64,000 bases of DNA from Nymphalis io (lineage: Eukaryota; Arthropoda; Insecta; Lepidoptera; Nymphalidae). The stretch spans positions 11,165,001 to 11,229,000 of the forward strand of contig NC_065895.1 in the NCBI RefSeq assembly GCF_905147045.1, in the 5' to 3' direction. The notes beneath the pieces are model-generated. The model was not told the DNA's origin. It made no database searches and was given only the letters and a program-made list of their open reading frames with translations. The translations under genes were made by a program, and so were the position numbers. Positions 24,001 to 37,300 of this stretch are shown here, piece by piece; within the stretch, counting starts at the first letter, position 1, and each line of letters starts with the position of its first letter.

Positions 24001-27000
24001 ACTATTTTATTTATAATCAAAGCAAACTTCACAGATTTATCAGTTTTTTGACTAACTATTAACATTTTATCATGTGTTCAATTTGGGGCCTTTTTTGCTA
24101 TCTATTTAACTTAAAACAATTTTTAAATTGATTACTTAAATAAAATTTTCAATTACCATGTATAAAATATAATATAATTGTCATGTATAAAATTGTAAAT
24201 AGCCTAACATATATTTAAACGAAACTCGTATGTTGATTTGTTAATAAATTCCTTTTATCTGCAATTTATTTTAAAATGATTGAATATACAATGTAAATGA
24301 TTAATGTCATGCAAAATGATGTCATTTCAGAAATCAGTTTTGTATTAATTATAGATTAAGGTGTATTCAACAAAATTTTTACAAATTTAAAAATTCCCAA
24401 AATTTATATTTTGGAATGTCAATGTTCTTCTCTTTCTCAATAAAAAAAAAAACAATTTATAAATATAAACAATATTGTATTTGTAATTATTTTGCCAAAT
24501 TATTTTTTAACATTGTACAAATCTTATATGAAAGAGTTTCTGTTAATTTTCATTGTAAATATTGACTTTCTAATGTGACATGTTTGTTTCATATATTTTT
24601 TATTTCCTTCCATGCAATCGCGGATGGATAGAAAATGGAGGTGAGCTTTTTTATAACTTTTACGCATGCATTTTTGATACTAACATGAAAATTTGTTTAG
24701 CATATTATTATAAAACCAAAGCAATTACATATGTGACTAATCTTTTTACTTTAAGAGTGAAGGAAAATTCTATTTTTTATATATATATTTTTAAAACGAA
24801 ATATATTTATTACCTTATTTGTATATAATATTTTATTTAAAAGGTTGTAAATAAAAATTCTTATGACTTAAATGCATTAAATTATGTTTATAATTCAAAT
24901 TATTATGTATTAATTTTTAACTTAACCTTTTTAACGTATACATATGTAACAATAAAAAGCATGTTATATATGTTTACGACTTTTTGATGTGGCCATATAA
25001 AAATCGAATTAAGCAATGTAATCTCAATATAGTCCCTGATTTGAAGTAAATAACAATTAAGCATAAAATAAGAATCATACAAAGCAGTCTTATTTTATAC
25101 AATTTTATCAGTCCACATTCAAAAATAGACGTAAATAAAACGTATTTGAATTGTTTCATTATTCAGCCAACATTTTTAGGCCGAGGCAAAAGAACTGCTG
25201 TGATGGAATCCAAGCTTCGAACTGAACATTCTTCGGAAGAAAAACGCAAAGAACATCAGAGAGAACTTGCGATAGCTCTCAACGAGAAGGCAAAAGAGAG
25301 GTTAGCGAAACAGTCCAGCGGTAAAGACAGTGAAAAGATACGGAAGAGCACAGTTTCGTACAAAACCGTCAGTCAAATGCCTAGAGAAAATGAAGTTAAA
25401 GAGCTGAAATTATATGTCGGTAAGTAAATATATTTATTTCATTTCCTCAAATAATTTATAATATTTTTGTTTAGGAAACAAACAGTTTATGTCGTAATTC
25501 TTTCGTACATTAATACAATTAAGCTTTCAGTTATTATTTTTACAAAATAAAAAAAATTAAAACTGTATTGCTGTGATAATAAGAGTAATGATTAAACAAA
25601 TGAAAAAAAAAGTTATTTATAGTGAAAATTAAATTATCATGTTATATAAGGAAAAATAAATATATTTCACATAATATATCTGGTTTTTAATATTAATGAC
25701 TGAATTTACACTACTTTATTACGTTTTATTTATTATATTATTATAATTTACTAAACATTTAATATTTCAGATCGTAAATACGAAACTGTAATTCTGCCTA
25801 TCTTCGGCGTCCCAGTACCATTCCATATATCTACAATTAAGAATATATCACAGTCGGTGGAGGGCGATTACACATACCTCAGGATAAACTTCTTCCACCC
25901 TGGAGCCACTATGGGCAGGAACGAGGGCGGGAACTACGCACAGCCTGATGCTACCTTTGTTAAAGAAGTGTAAGTTGATGCACAGAATAATTACAAATGT
26001 AAGCTCCAGTAATATTAAAGAATTTGCATGGCTATTAATCATATGTGTGATTCATCTCTTTCAGTACATATCGAAGTACAAACACAAAGGAACCAGGTGA
26101 AATATCACCACCATCATCCAATCTAAACACTGGATTCAGACTTATAAAAGAAGTACAGAAAAAATTTAAAACTCGAGAAGCCGAAGAGAGGGAAAAGGAG
26201 GATCTTGTTAAACAGGACACATTAGTGCTTTCGCAGAGTAAAGGAAATCCAAAACTTAAAGATTTGTACATAAGACCTAATATAGTCACAAAGCGAATGA
26301 GCGGGTCTCTAGAAGCACATTCAAATGGTTTTAGATTTACATCAGTAAGAGGAGACAAAGTGGACATTTTGTACAATAATATAAAGAATGCATTCTTTCA
26401 ACCGTGTGATGGTGAAATGATAATTTTATTACACTTCCATTTGAAACATGCTATAATGTTCGGTGTGTATTTTTTATTTAATAATAAGATTTTTGTAAAA
26501 TGCGATTTAGAAAATAAGAAAAAGATCAGTTAGAATTGATGCCATTAAACTGTCAAAATTGGTCTATTTTCGTGCTTTATATTAGATACGTGATAGATGG
26601 AGTAGTCCTCTTACGGCACGGGTCTGTTGCAGGCAAGAAGAAACATGTGGACGTTCAGTTCTACACCGAGGTGGGAGAGATCACGACAGACCTCGGCAAG
26701 CACCAGCACATGCACGACCGGGACGACCTCGCGGCGGAGCAGAGCGAGCGGGAGCTGCGCCACAAACTCAAGGTCGCCTTCAAGAGCTTCTGCGAGCGCG
26801 TCGAGAACATGACCAAGCAGGAGGTCGAGTTCGACACGCCATTCAGGTGACACGCGATTCTTTTTATCGTCAATACGTGAAGACTCCTATATAATAATTT
26901 ATTAAGGAGTTTCTTTGAGCCATATAACATATAGCTACTAAGCTTTTGCAGCCATAAGCGACGGCCAACATTGCAAACTGTTATCGTATGTATCGTAGGG

Positions 27001-28970
27001 TACAGCTAATGTTATATGTCAATATTTGGTATTGTGAACAATACTACTAATAAGAGTAGTCGTAATACATCTTGTTACGAGTAGACTGCGTGTAATTTGA
27101 AATAAACTTGATAGAAATAGAAATGTTATGAAACCGTATTCTTTTCATATTTTTTTTGTTAATATTTTCCTATTAAGTACTGTCAGTACTGAGTCATGCT
27201 TGTTTCGCCTGCAGGGAGCTGGGCTTCCCCGGTGCCCCGTTCCGAAGCACAGTGCTGCTACAGCCCACGTCGGGCGCGCTCGTCAACCTTACCGAGTGGC
27301 CGCCATTCGTCATCGCGCTGGAGGATGTCGAGCTCGTACATTTCGAGCGCGTTCAGTTCCATCTCAAGAACTTCGATATGGTGTTCGTTTTTAAAGACTA
27401 CGCCAAGAAGGTGGCCATGGTAAACGCTGTCCCTATGAACATGCTCGACCATGTCAAGGAATGGCTCAAGTTAGTGTTTATTTTATTTTTTATCACTGAC
27501 TTTTTGAAATCCTAATTAGTGGTTCTGTAGTATCTAAATATTTTTTACTTTCAGCTCTTGTGACATCCGTTACTCGGAAGGTATTCAGTCTTTGAACTGG
27601 ACGAAAGTCATGAAGACCATAACAGACGACATTGAGGGTTTCTTTGATAATGGAGGCTGGTCCTTCTTAGACCCGGAATCGGACGCCGAGAATGAGCAGC
27701 AGGTTTGATTAATTTACCTATTCATATAAAAATAAATATAAAATATTTCTGTTAATATTACTAAAATAACAATTTTATTTTAGGAGGAAGACTCTGAAGA
27801 AGAAGATGATGCGTACGAACCCACTGACGCAGAAACAGAGGAAGAATCAGAGGATGACTCTGAATATGACTCAGAAGCATCTGATGTGTCAGATGGTTCG
27901 GGCGATAGTGAAGGAGGTAAGCTAAATTTAATTAAGTTAATCAGGACAAGGAAAATAATAACAAATAAAAATAAATATATTTCTTATAAACAACAAATCA
28001 ACAAGACGTTTTTACATGTGGTTTGACAATCTAATGCGAATTATTTATTAGTAATAAGATATTCTATCAAAGAATGTAAATAATAATTTTTATAATGGGC
28101 TATTTTCTATCTCACAGAAGAAGATGAAGAATCTGGCAAAGATTGGTCGGATTTGGAACGCGAAGCCGCCGAAGAAGATAAAAAGGAACGCACGTTCGAC
28201 CGAGAAGACTTCGACCGCAAGCGTAAGGGCGGCCGCGATCGACGACCCTACGAAGAAGAGGGCAAGAAAAGTAAACACGATAAGAGCTCAAACCACAAGA
28301 GTTCGAGTTCACATCATAAGAGTTCGAGTTCGAATCATAAGAGTTCCAGTTCAAATCACAAGAGTTCAAGTCATAAGAGTCCTTCCAAACATAGCAATAG
28401 CAGGTTAGTGTTTTTAATTGACTTATATTAGACTGTGCTGCTAAGGTCAGTTGTATTCATTAAAACAAATAGTTTTGTACCTAGGAACAAATTTTTTACA
28501 AACGTAAGCAGAGGTGTAAATAAAACAGATGTTGATTGCTAAAAGATTTTGGTTGTTGATAAAAATTTGGTCGAGTATAACAAATTTTAAATTTAAGTCA
28601 TTTTATGTTTCATCTCGTTATGGGCGGTTGAATTTGTTTTGGCTGTATTAATAAGTTAGTGTATTCAAAATAAAAATCTTCAATAATTTAATTGCTTGTT
28701 TTTCTACATATTGTACCATATTAGCTAAACAAATAACGTATGATTAACACTTGTCACTTCTTTTCTTGCAGTCCATCAAAGAACCGCGATAAACACCATA
28801 AATCTTCACATCATGATCGTGATAAGTCACATCACGGTCGCGACCGGGATAAGTCGCACAGCAAGTCAAACGGCGACCACAAGAAGCACAGCTCCAGCGA
28901 CCACAAGTCTCAGAAGCGGTCACGCGACGACAGCCGGGATCACGACCGCAATCCCAAGAAAGCGAAGTAA
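21046..28970 (+). CDS. Spt16: FACT complex subunit SPT16 (complete, 16 exons)
   Basis: Large subunit of FACT, the nuclear histone chaperone that loosens and rebuilds nucleosomes for transcription and replication. Exons: 21046-21114, 21191-21301, 21480-21641, 22000-22299, 22670-23085, 23181-23325, 23781-23940, 25180-25419, 25771-25969, 26065-26462, 26633-26846, 27215-27469, 27555-27702, 27784-27916, 28118-28403 and 28772-28970. Every phase matches; total about 1144 residues (human 1047). The aminopeptidase-like domain (about 1-430) has MCYPPIIQSGGNY. Dimerisation and middle domains include GRNEGGNY, DLYIRPNI, VRGDKVDILYNNIK and GEITTDLGKHQHMHDRDD. The acidic region spans about 930-1000. The C-terminal tail from about 1010 is rich in His, Lys and Ser. 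Exon 8 uses the TTTTTAG acceptor at 25179; the TTCAG 13 bases upstream would break the frame. An alternative last splice (28966 to 29083) would change only the final residues. Confidence 0.98.
21675..21838 (+). mobile_element. tRNA-Glu-like SINE, family C
   Basis: In SPT16 intron 3. The head has a tRNA-like TTGGCGTGGTTGGTAGATA A-box region, a CCTTTCACG anticodon-loop-like stretch resembling tRNA-Glu(TTC), and GTGGGTTCAATTCCCACC as a strong B-box with T-stem. A short body then ends in an A-rich tail at about 21820-21837. The head is not a clean cloverleaf with acceptor stem and is followed by an A-tail, so it is a SINE and not a working tRNA gene. Confidence 0.8.
23521..23720. other. Unclassified GC-richer insert in SPT16 intron 6
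   Basis: A patch of higher GC with repeated CTTCGGCTTCGG and CCTCGGCTTCG words interrupts an AT-rich intron. No coding frame or tRNA-like boxes are visible. Probably an old mobile-element fragment. Confidence 0.35.
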
Positions 28971-29519
28971 ATGAAGTTTTTATTTCATTTATTTTGTTTC
29001 TAGTTCAACATTATTATTTTTATACACTCATAAATTTATGAGTATTAGTAAATAAATTCTAATATAAATTGTTTACTTTCAGGAAATAAAACATTGAAGA
29101 AGGATTATGTTATTCAATTTGTGATGATCCGAAGGTGTTGCAGCCGACAGTGGGCTTATGTTAGTGTTACATTTCATTTTATTTGTTAATTGTGTTTACA
29201 CGCACTCCGTCTTTTTCATGTTAAATCAAGTCTGAATGTTATTTGAATGTATGTAGATTACCTCTAATTCCAACAGTGATTTTTAATTTAAATGATACCA
29301 ACAAAAACAAAATAAATATAAGGATTTATTATTTGTCTATTTCATTTACATGATTTTACCTATTAAGCATCTAATTGATTTGTAATCAAAATATAACTTA
29401 ACCATGTAACAATCTCGGTAACCAGCGATTTATTATCTTACACTCAATTCTATAAATAAAATCACAAATGTAAATTGTACATTATTTACAAAAAATATCT
29501 ACTATTTCGTAGTTATTAA
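28971..29519. other. Convergent 3' ends of SPT16 and COX10
   Basis: Only 549 bases separate the two stop codons. Candidate poly(A) signals AATAAA on plus lie at about 29051 and 29311-29316. On the minus strand they lie at about 29325-29330 and 29429-29434. The two 3' UTRs probably abut or overlap, so antisense pairing of the mRNAs is possible. Confidence 0.6.
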
Positions 29520-32500
29520 CTAAGCGTTAGCGTTTTTTTCTATATTTGAATCCTGCGCCGCGACGACAGGCCTCCTCGGCAATACTGTAATTCCTTTTGC
29601 GAACTCCGGATGTTTGTTAACATCTTGAATCTTTAAAGTGTCATTATGTTCTTCTGCCTTACTCGAACTCCAATATTTTTTATTGACTAGCATCAGTAAC
29701 ATTAGTGCTGGCAAATGTATCAGAGAGAATCTAAAGAGTTTCCGAGAACTGCCACTGTCTGATTTTTTATAGAACTGCCATGCTGAAATTAAAACAAAAG
29801 ATGATTATTACATCTAAGCAGTCTGAGCCAATATTAGTAATTTATAACAAATACAATATTACACGCCATTATTTTTATAAAGCAATACTTTACCTAAGTA
29901 CATAAAATAAATATTAAGTGGTAAGGACTCAAGCGCAAACCACATATTTGTCACTCCAAGATAAGAAGAACCGATGCATGTCGTTGTTATCAAGCCCGTG
30001 TGTCGTAAAGCCACTCTTCTACATAGAGCTGAAATTTAATGAGACTATGTTTACAAAATAAGAGTTATCTTAGGTATATACCGAACATAGTATCATTATT
30101 TATACATCAAAACTCAAAAGCCTATTACTGAAAATTTCATTTTTGCTGTTAATTTTTATGAATACTTAATATTGACATGTTTTCTTTTAAAAATAAGTCA
30201 GATTAATAAATATTACATGAAAAGTGATAATTTCAATGAATCCATATGTCTCAAGAATCTCACCAGGGTCAGTGACCGCCATCATCCTATAACCGGCGCG
30301 CGAGTAGTCGGGCCTCAGATTCCAAGAAAGTGCATTGAAGTGTGGGAACTGCCAAGAATACAGCACCGCGCTTAGCACTAGCGCGCCCGCGTCTAGTCCA
30401 CCAGCGCAACCGGCCCATCCCATTAAGGGTGGGATTGCACCAACTAGAGAATTACACGATCTTTACTTATACATAAGTGATCTAATACGTAAACATTAAA
30501 CAAATCAAATATTGAATTACATAGAATAAATTCGAACTTCCAGATGAACAAACATATTTTTATTAACATGTATTTTTCCTAAATGACTATATGGTGACAA
30601 TTAAAATATAAAGAAATGGATTTATTATCAATGAAAAATATTTTTAATTCCATGTGTAAGTTAAAGATACGATGACCATGATTAAGCATGCAAACATGAT
30701 TATTTAAAATATTGGCTTTTAAGAAACATTTATTCACAAAAATTATATATATACTCATTGATTAAAAGTTGATTTGTCGAGACAGATAATAGAATATAAT
30801 TATAGCTTCAGGCCTTCGAATGAAGCAATAAACATGAATGTCAATCCATCTGGCAAACTGTAGTTCTATCACATCTATCAAAAGTACTTTATGAGCCTAC
30901 TTGAATAAAGAATCTACTGATTTGATTTGTATAAATCTGACATGCAGAATTTGGACTATACAAATTGCAAAGGACGAAATTGGAGCTAGTACTATCACAA
31001 AACTAAAAAGCTTATTTAAAGCATATAAATATATATATATAATCACTAGATTATGTCATATATATATCATTTTCTTATATCTACCATTCAATAAATTTAG
31101 TATATAAACATGACAATTCATCATCTTGAATTACAATAGTAGAATGATTTTATGTTTTAGAACTAATTATAAAAATTAAATGCAATTATTCCTTTGTTCG
31201 TAGAGAAAAATTGGTAACAAGCCAATAATGCAAATATACCGTGCGTTACATAGTTTTGTTACACTTATTAATAAATAAGCGCACTACATAACAATATTTA
31301 CCAACAGAGCCAAGCCATGTGTTAGTTATTGATATTCTCTTCAATGGTGTATATATAAAGGAATATAAAACAAGATTTCCAGCACCCAGTGCTGCTGTTA
31401 AGGGATTAACACCGAAATATAATACACTTAGACCGGCAACACTTGATGCTGCTGCAAAACTAATAGCATGTACTGGTCTGAAAAGAAAAATATAAATATA
31501 CTATTTACACATTAAATGTAATTTTATAAATTTAATTTCAAGATTTCAATATTATCCACTAATCATATTAATCTTTGTTGATATCAAATAATAAATGTTA
31601 GTGCTAGCATATTATTTACTTATTATACATTTCTGTAAAATTTAAAATATTTAAAAAAAAAAAAAAAAACTTACTCTAGTAATCCTTTTACAAGCACTCT
31701 ATTTTTAGTTCGAGACATCTGTGCATCAAAAGGTACTTCATGGTATTGGTTGATAGAATTTGCCGCAGAGCTCACGAGGCCTGTACCCACAGTACATAGA
31801 GCAAATGTTGTTAAATCAAATGGAGCAGGTGCAAGAGTGTAACCCGCCATTGATGTCATTACCACTAGGGCTGCAAAGAAATAACTGGAATTAGAATCAA
31901 GTGAATATTTCCAAAATAAAGTTTTAAATTGAAATGTTTTTTTTATCTATTGACTCAAATTGAAATAATATGTACATAAGTATCTTTTTAGTATGGATTC
32001 ATAGAAAGAGCTATTATATAGCTCGTGATTTTCAAATATTTTACAAAATGTCAAGTACTTACAAGTCAGTCGAAATTTGGAGAGCATCATAGAATATTGT
32101 ACTAAGTTATTCTTAACATCATGAGTCGGAGTTTCTTTCCACATTCTGGTATCTTGTGGAACATTTTTACTTTTCTTCTTTATGGAAGTAGTTGCAGTTT
32201 GAGTAGTTAAGGGTGAATTGTTACTAAGATGACAGGATAAAGATATATTTGCCAGCTGTTGAATTGGTTTATAGCTCTATAAAAACATTGAATATTAGGG
32301 TTTATATTAAAATTTATTTACAATATACATAATATTGTAAAAAAATTATGTTATGCTAAATTTATGCTACCAGTCAATTAATGAATTGTTAATGGGTGTA
32401 TGAATATTTTAACAGTATGAGAAATAATAATAATAACAATAATAATATGTATAAAAGTGAAGCTTACACATTTTTTTAGGAGCATTGACTTTGGACATAA

Positions 32501-32578
32501 ATTGACTGTTCCATGTTTAAGGCATAAATGGCAATGCAAGATCCTTAAGTATGACATGTTAATTGTTTTGACACACAT
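29520..32578 (-). CDS. COX10: COX10, heme A synthesis farnesyltransferase (complete, 7 exons)
   Basis: Protoheme IX farnesyltransferase, a UbiA-family prenyltransferase of the inner mitochondrial membrane. It makes heme O from heme B and farnesyl diphosphate for cytochrome c oxidase. Exons: 32468-32578, 32063-32276, 31675-31870, 31302-31477, 30264-30443, 29894-30028 and 29520-29782, all in phase; about 424 residues. The weakly conserved N-terminus (about 1-108) would carry the mitochondrial targeting signal. Family motifs follow: NSINQYHEVPFDAQMSRTKNR-type prenyl-diphosphate site in exon 3 (N/D-rich), PLKRISITNTWLGS, GAIPPLMGWAG and YSWQFPHFNALSW followed by DYSRAGYRMM. Several hydrophobic helices are evident. 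The start used is the first ATG at 32578; a second in-frame ATG lies seven codons on. A 5' UTR exon may begin just upstream, where TTTTTAG precedes GATGC. Confidence 0.96.
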
Positions 32579-34343
32579 GTACTTTATGTCAGCATCCTAA
32601 AAATATACACAACTTTAAACTGATAATTAAGAAACCCACTGAAAAAAAAAACATTTGTAACAATGGTACATGCTGCATATAATAACTATCTAATGTTTGT
32701 TTTTAATAAGAATATTAATTTATTGACTATATTTTATACAAATAATGAAATGATACAAAATGTCCAATTATCTTCTTTAGCCATTCCTATACATATAATA
32801 ATGAATTAAGACGTTTAAAGTTATTACCAAATCCATGATTTTCATCATTTTAATTAAATATATATTTTTTTGATAACCAAAATCTCAAAAATAATTATAG
32901 ATAACATCTTACGCTTACAATTCTAGTTAAATAAAATAGCTCGGAATATTTTTACTTACTTATTAAATATATTTTTTCCAGAAAAAAATATTGTAAGAAG
33001 GAATACTGCTAGACAGAATGTTAATGAAAATTGTGAGCATCAACACACTATAGGTTATTTAACCTTACTGAATACTGAAGGGCGTTTATATTTTAAACAT
33101 CATTCCCACATTGTAGTTACAATTGGGTTACAATGTAAAAGTATTGATAGAAATATTTTCTTTGTTAGATTATTTTTATTTCTATAAAATACGTTATGCA
33201 TGTGTTGACAGGAGAACGAGAACTATATGACATAATGACACAATCAACAAATGTGTTGCTAGATCAAAACAAATTCCTTTTTTATTGGCACAAATATTGG
33301 TTTTGTAGTGTGCATTTTTGTATTGAATTGTCAGCTTAGAGGGGTAAAATGTAAGGAATTTAAAATAAATATTATAGAAACACTGAACACTGTAATGAAG
33401 ATATTTCATATACTTTTGATTAGTTACGTAAAAATAATCTGATTAAACAATCATCGTTTGATTTTACAAATTCTAAATTTGGATTTTTTTTATTATTATT
33501 AAAACCATTTGAATAAAAAAATATGATTTATACTATTAACCAAAAATTACGATAGATACTGAAAACACTACAACTTCTCAAGGTATTCAAAAAATTCGCT
33601 TCTAAAATAATATAATTAATTTTTTGCTATCATATTTTTTACGGTTATTTATCGCATAAATAACTGTAATAATATTCTTTACTTACTAAATATTATTTCT
33701 TTTCCTTTCTCTTGTATTTACAAATTTGCTCTAATAATTTTATTTCATATTTTGTCTCCTTTACCTCATATCAGTAATTGCTAATTATCGTTATTGCAAT
33801 TTCATAATGTTGATAATGTTCATACATTTTCTTAAAAATAACGAATAAAAAAATTGCAACGTTTTTTTTAGTTCTTGGCAACTCTAGACTCTGATATGCT
33901 TCAATAAATCAATACATTTAACAAAAAGAAAAACTACATTTTCCCACTAGTGGGGCAAATTAAACCATTATTAATTTAAATAATAGTGTGATAAATATTA
34001 ACGGAAAAGTGTTTATGTAGTTACGAGAATATGAATATGCTTATTTCATATTATAAGATACGTAAATTATTTTGTAATTCATTTAATTTATTGAAATCTG
34101 TTAAACTATTTTAGAAAAAATGATTGTCTCGGGAAACTTAATCAGATAATATAGCAACTCAGATATTTTGTTTTTATTTTGATTTCGATCGAGAATCAAG
34201 ATTCGAACACGGAAGTAGTTGGTTTCTTGTTGTTGACGCTTGCATTGCGAAACATGTCTTTTTCCTTACTTAAAAATATAAAATATGTTTAAATTATGGT
34301 GAATGATACGTTGACTCCATGATACGGCAAGTTAATCCAAAAT
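32579..34343. other. Divergent COX10/TRIM37 promoter region
   Basis: About 1.8 kb of AT-rich DNA between the two start codons. It must carry the 5' UTRs and promoters of both genes. I see no exon, TATA box with clear spacing or repeat that I can name. Confidence 0.5.
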
Positions 34344-37300
34344 ATGGCTTCGAGGGGAGAAAAAGCGAATGGAAATGGCGAGGAGCAGATCGTCGAGGTA
34401 AATCGATTTGCCCTACTTTCCGTTGACAGTTAGATAAACTTGACCTGAGTGTGAGGTGGATCGATGATTATGGGGTTTACAGACATTGGCGGAGGTGTTC
34501 CGGTGCTTCATCTGTATGGAGAAGCTGGTGGATGCACATCTGTGTCCTCATTGTTCGAAACTTTGTTGCTACGGTTGTGTGCGACGATGGCTTACGGAGC
34601 AGAGATCCCAGTGTCCACATTGTCGTGCCGCTTTGCACCTCCATGAGCTCGTAAACTGTCGTTGGGTGGAAGAAGTTACACAGCAAATCGAAACTATGCA
34701 ACAAACAAATTCCGCTTGTCAAAGGGAAAGTTTTCGGGACAGGTATTTAAGGTTTCCAAAATTTGTAAAATTTGAAATTGTAACAAAGGGTCTTATGGAC
34801 AAAAGGAATAAGATTACAGAATTCAATTATTAGATTTTAGAAAAATCAAAGCAATTATTTGAATTTAGATTGCATTTTAATTACTTTGGATTGTTTTAAT
34901 GCCGTGTTAAGCTGAGATGTCCCAGTGGTTAGAACATGTTAAACTTAACTGAAGGTTACATGTTCAAAGTCGAGCAAGCAGTACTGATTTTCGTGTGCTT
35001 AATTTGTAAATATAAAGTCAACTTGTGCTTAGCAGCGAAAGAAAACATTGTTAGGTAATCACGGACCTGCATTGGAGCAGTTTAGTAATCCTAACATTCT
35101 CCTTAAAAGGACAGGAGGCCTAAACCCACCTGCACTGGACATTTATAGACTGTTAATTTACTACTTTGATTTAAGTTTAGACAAAGAATGAAACAAATAA
35201 TTTTTAAAACAGATGTCCGACACATCAAGAGAGGCTAACTGTCTACTGCTGGACATGCCGTCGCTGTATATGTCATCAGTGTGCTTTATGGGGTGGCACA
35301 CACTCGGGCCACACATTTAAACCATTGGAAGAGGTGTATGAGCAACATGTAACTCAGATAAGAGATGAAGTGGCTCAGCTGCGACGTAGGCTGATGGAGC
35401 TCATAAGTCTCGTACAGGATGTGGTAAGTACACAATACTATGATATATTTGTTAGGTATTTGTAATAAATTAAGTCGTAAATGGTAATATCTGTATTTCC
35501 TGTGTCTATCACCAGTAACAATGTTTATTTATATATGTAAATATGGTATGATTGATTTTTACTTTGTAAAATTATCCTTATTCTATAATTAATCATCTAA
35601 TGAGTATATTATGTAAATATCTTGAATCTTATTAAAATATCTATCAAACTTCACTAAAGTGCAAGTGTTATAAACTTTTTGTTTATGTGAGGAGTTGCTC
35701 TTTGTCCAGTTGTGGGACAATTGTTTTATTCTTTTTTAAAGAATTTTTTTAATAAAAAGAAGCATCACAATGGATTTTTTTACTTTATTTATTACATTCA
35801 TTGTATTACATAAAGTACATGGCCTAATTAATCAATATCTATTAACATTTCGTTGGCTGTAGACTTAAGTCTGTTGTTTTTAGTATTTATGACTTCTTCA
35901 TTGATCCAGATGTTATTTGCGAGTTTTCTTCCTATCGGTGTAATATACAAATTTACCTTAGAGCAATTGTAGCTTTGGTCCATTTGATGAGCATGTCAGT
36001 CTCATAATATTGTCGCTATATTTACTGTACTGGCAGTAAGATCGAAGCTATTGTGCGTATTTTCGCCGCCTTTGCAATTCCCAGTTCTTAAGTGGGTGGG
36101 TAGTCTTATATAAAAAAAAAGAACTAAAACAAGCTCTTCTTGATATTGCATTACTAATATTAATTTTTAATTAATCTATTTCATCATTTTTTTTCAAACA
36201 AATATATACTTTTTAACAATCCTCGGTATCTATAATCTTTTGTCATATATTGTGCAAGTTTTCGGAGCCGGATCGTATAAAAAAACCAATTTGTTTTTTG
36301 ACGAAAATACGTGGCATTTTGCATTTATTAAGAAGATCAGTCAGAAGATTTGGTCACATAAAAAGCGTTCTAATATTAAAATTGTTGAATAAATTGTAAT
36401 TCGATGGCGCAATAACTCGCACCTCGCAAATCATTATTTTTGTCCGGGGCCCGTCATGCGCAGTGCGATCGTGCAATTATCGTGTTAAAGATGAATGCAG
36501 TTTCATTAGCAAACGCCATTAATTTACTTAAAGATAAAAAAAATCGATGCAATTAATGATTCTCGGAATCATTAATTGACTGTGTTGAAATCAATTATTT
36601 CGAGGTGATTAATTCGGCCAATGCTTATTGCATTTTTGGTAATTATTTTCGTATTATTGGTTTTGTATTTTTCCATGACAGCTTAGATGGTCTAAGAAGA
36701 TTGGCTAAGAATGATTGATAATTATTTTATTGTCTAACACTGATTCGCTTTCGTTGCTGTCCGTAATACGTTATTGTCTAAAATTGTTAATTGTCCTGAT
36801 CGATACTCAATTTGGATCAAAATTACGGGATCTGAACTTTGAAAACCACTTTTGGCATTTATGAACGTCTAATGCGCTTGGATGAACATCAACAATATTT
36901 TATGATGCAACAGTTCTGTTACTACTTTGCGATATTATAAAAAACTTATAATGCCAGATATCTCTTTTCGTGTTTGGCTGGCAATTTTGTCCAAAAATGA
37001 AACGATTTAACTATATTAATTTCGTTTCCATTAAATAGAAATTAAAATATCGTTTATTAAATTATAGGCTCATAAAAGCACTTTTGAAAAGTCATCTACA
37101 GTATTGAATGAATAGTGAAGCTACGGCCGTTTCGAAATGTAGATTCTACGTAGAAAAATCGAAAGCAACTCTCCACTCAATTTACATAGACATGTTAATG
37201 AAATGTAATTGAATTTATTATTTATTCTAATTCCACGGTTTAAAGTATGTAAAGTAATTGATTATTAATTTAAATTTATTAATAGGCTAGTTTAAAAGTA

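Noticed and set aside
25161..25179. TTCAG acceptor at 25166 for SPT16 exon 8
   Set aside because: It would add 13 bases and break the frame; the AG at 25178-25179 gives the conserved LGRG join.
30901..31107. 68-codon ORF inside COX10 intron 4
   Set aside because: AT-rich, opposite to COX10, begins within an interspersed-repeat fragment and has no domain.
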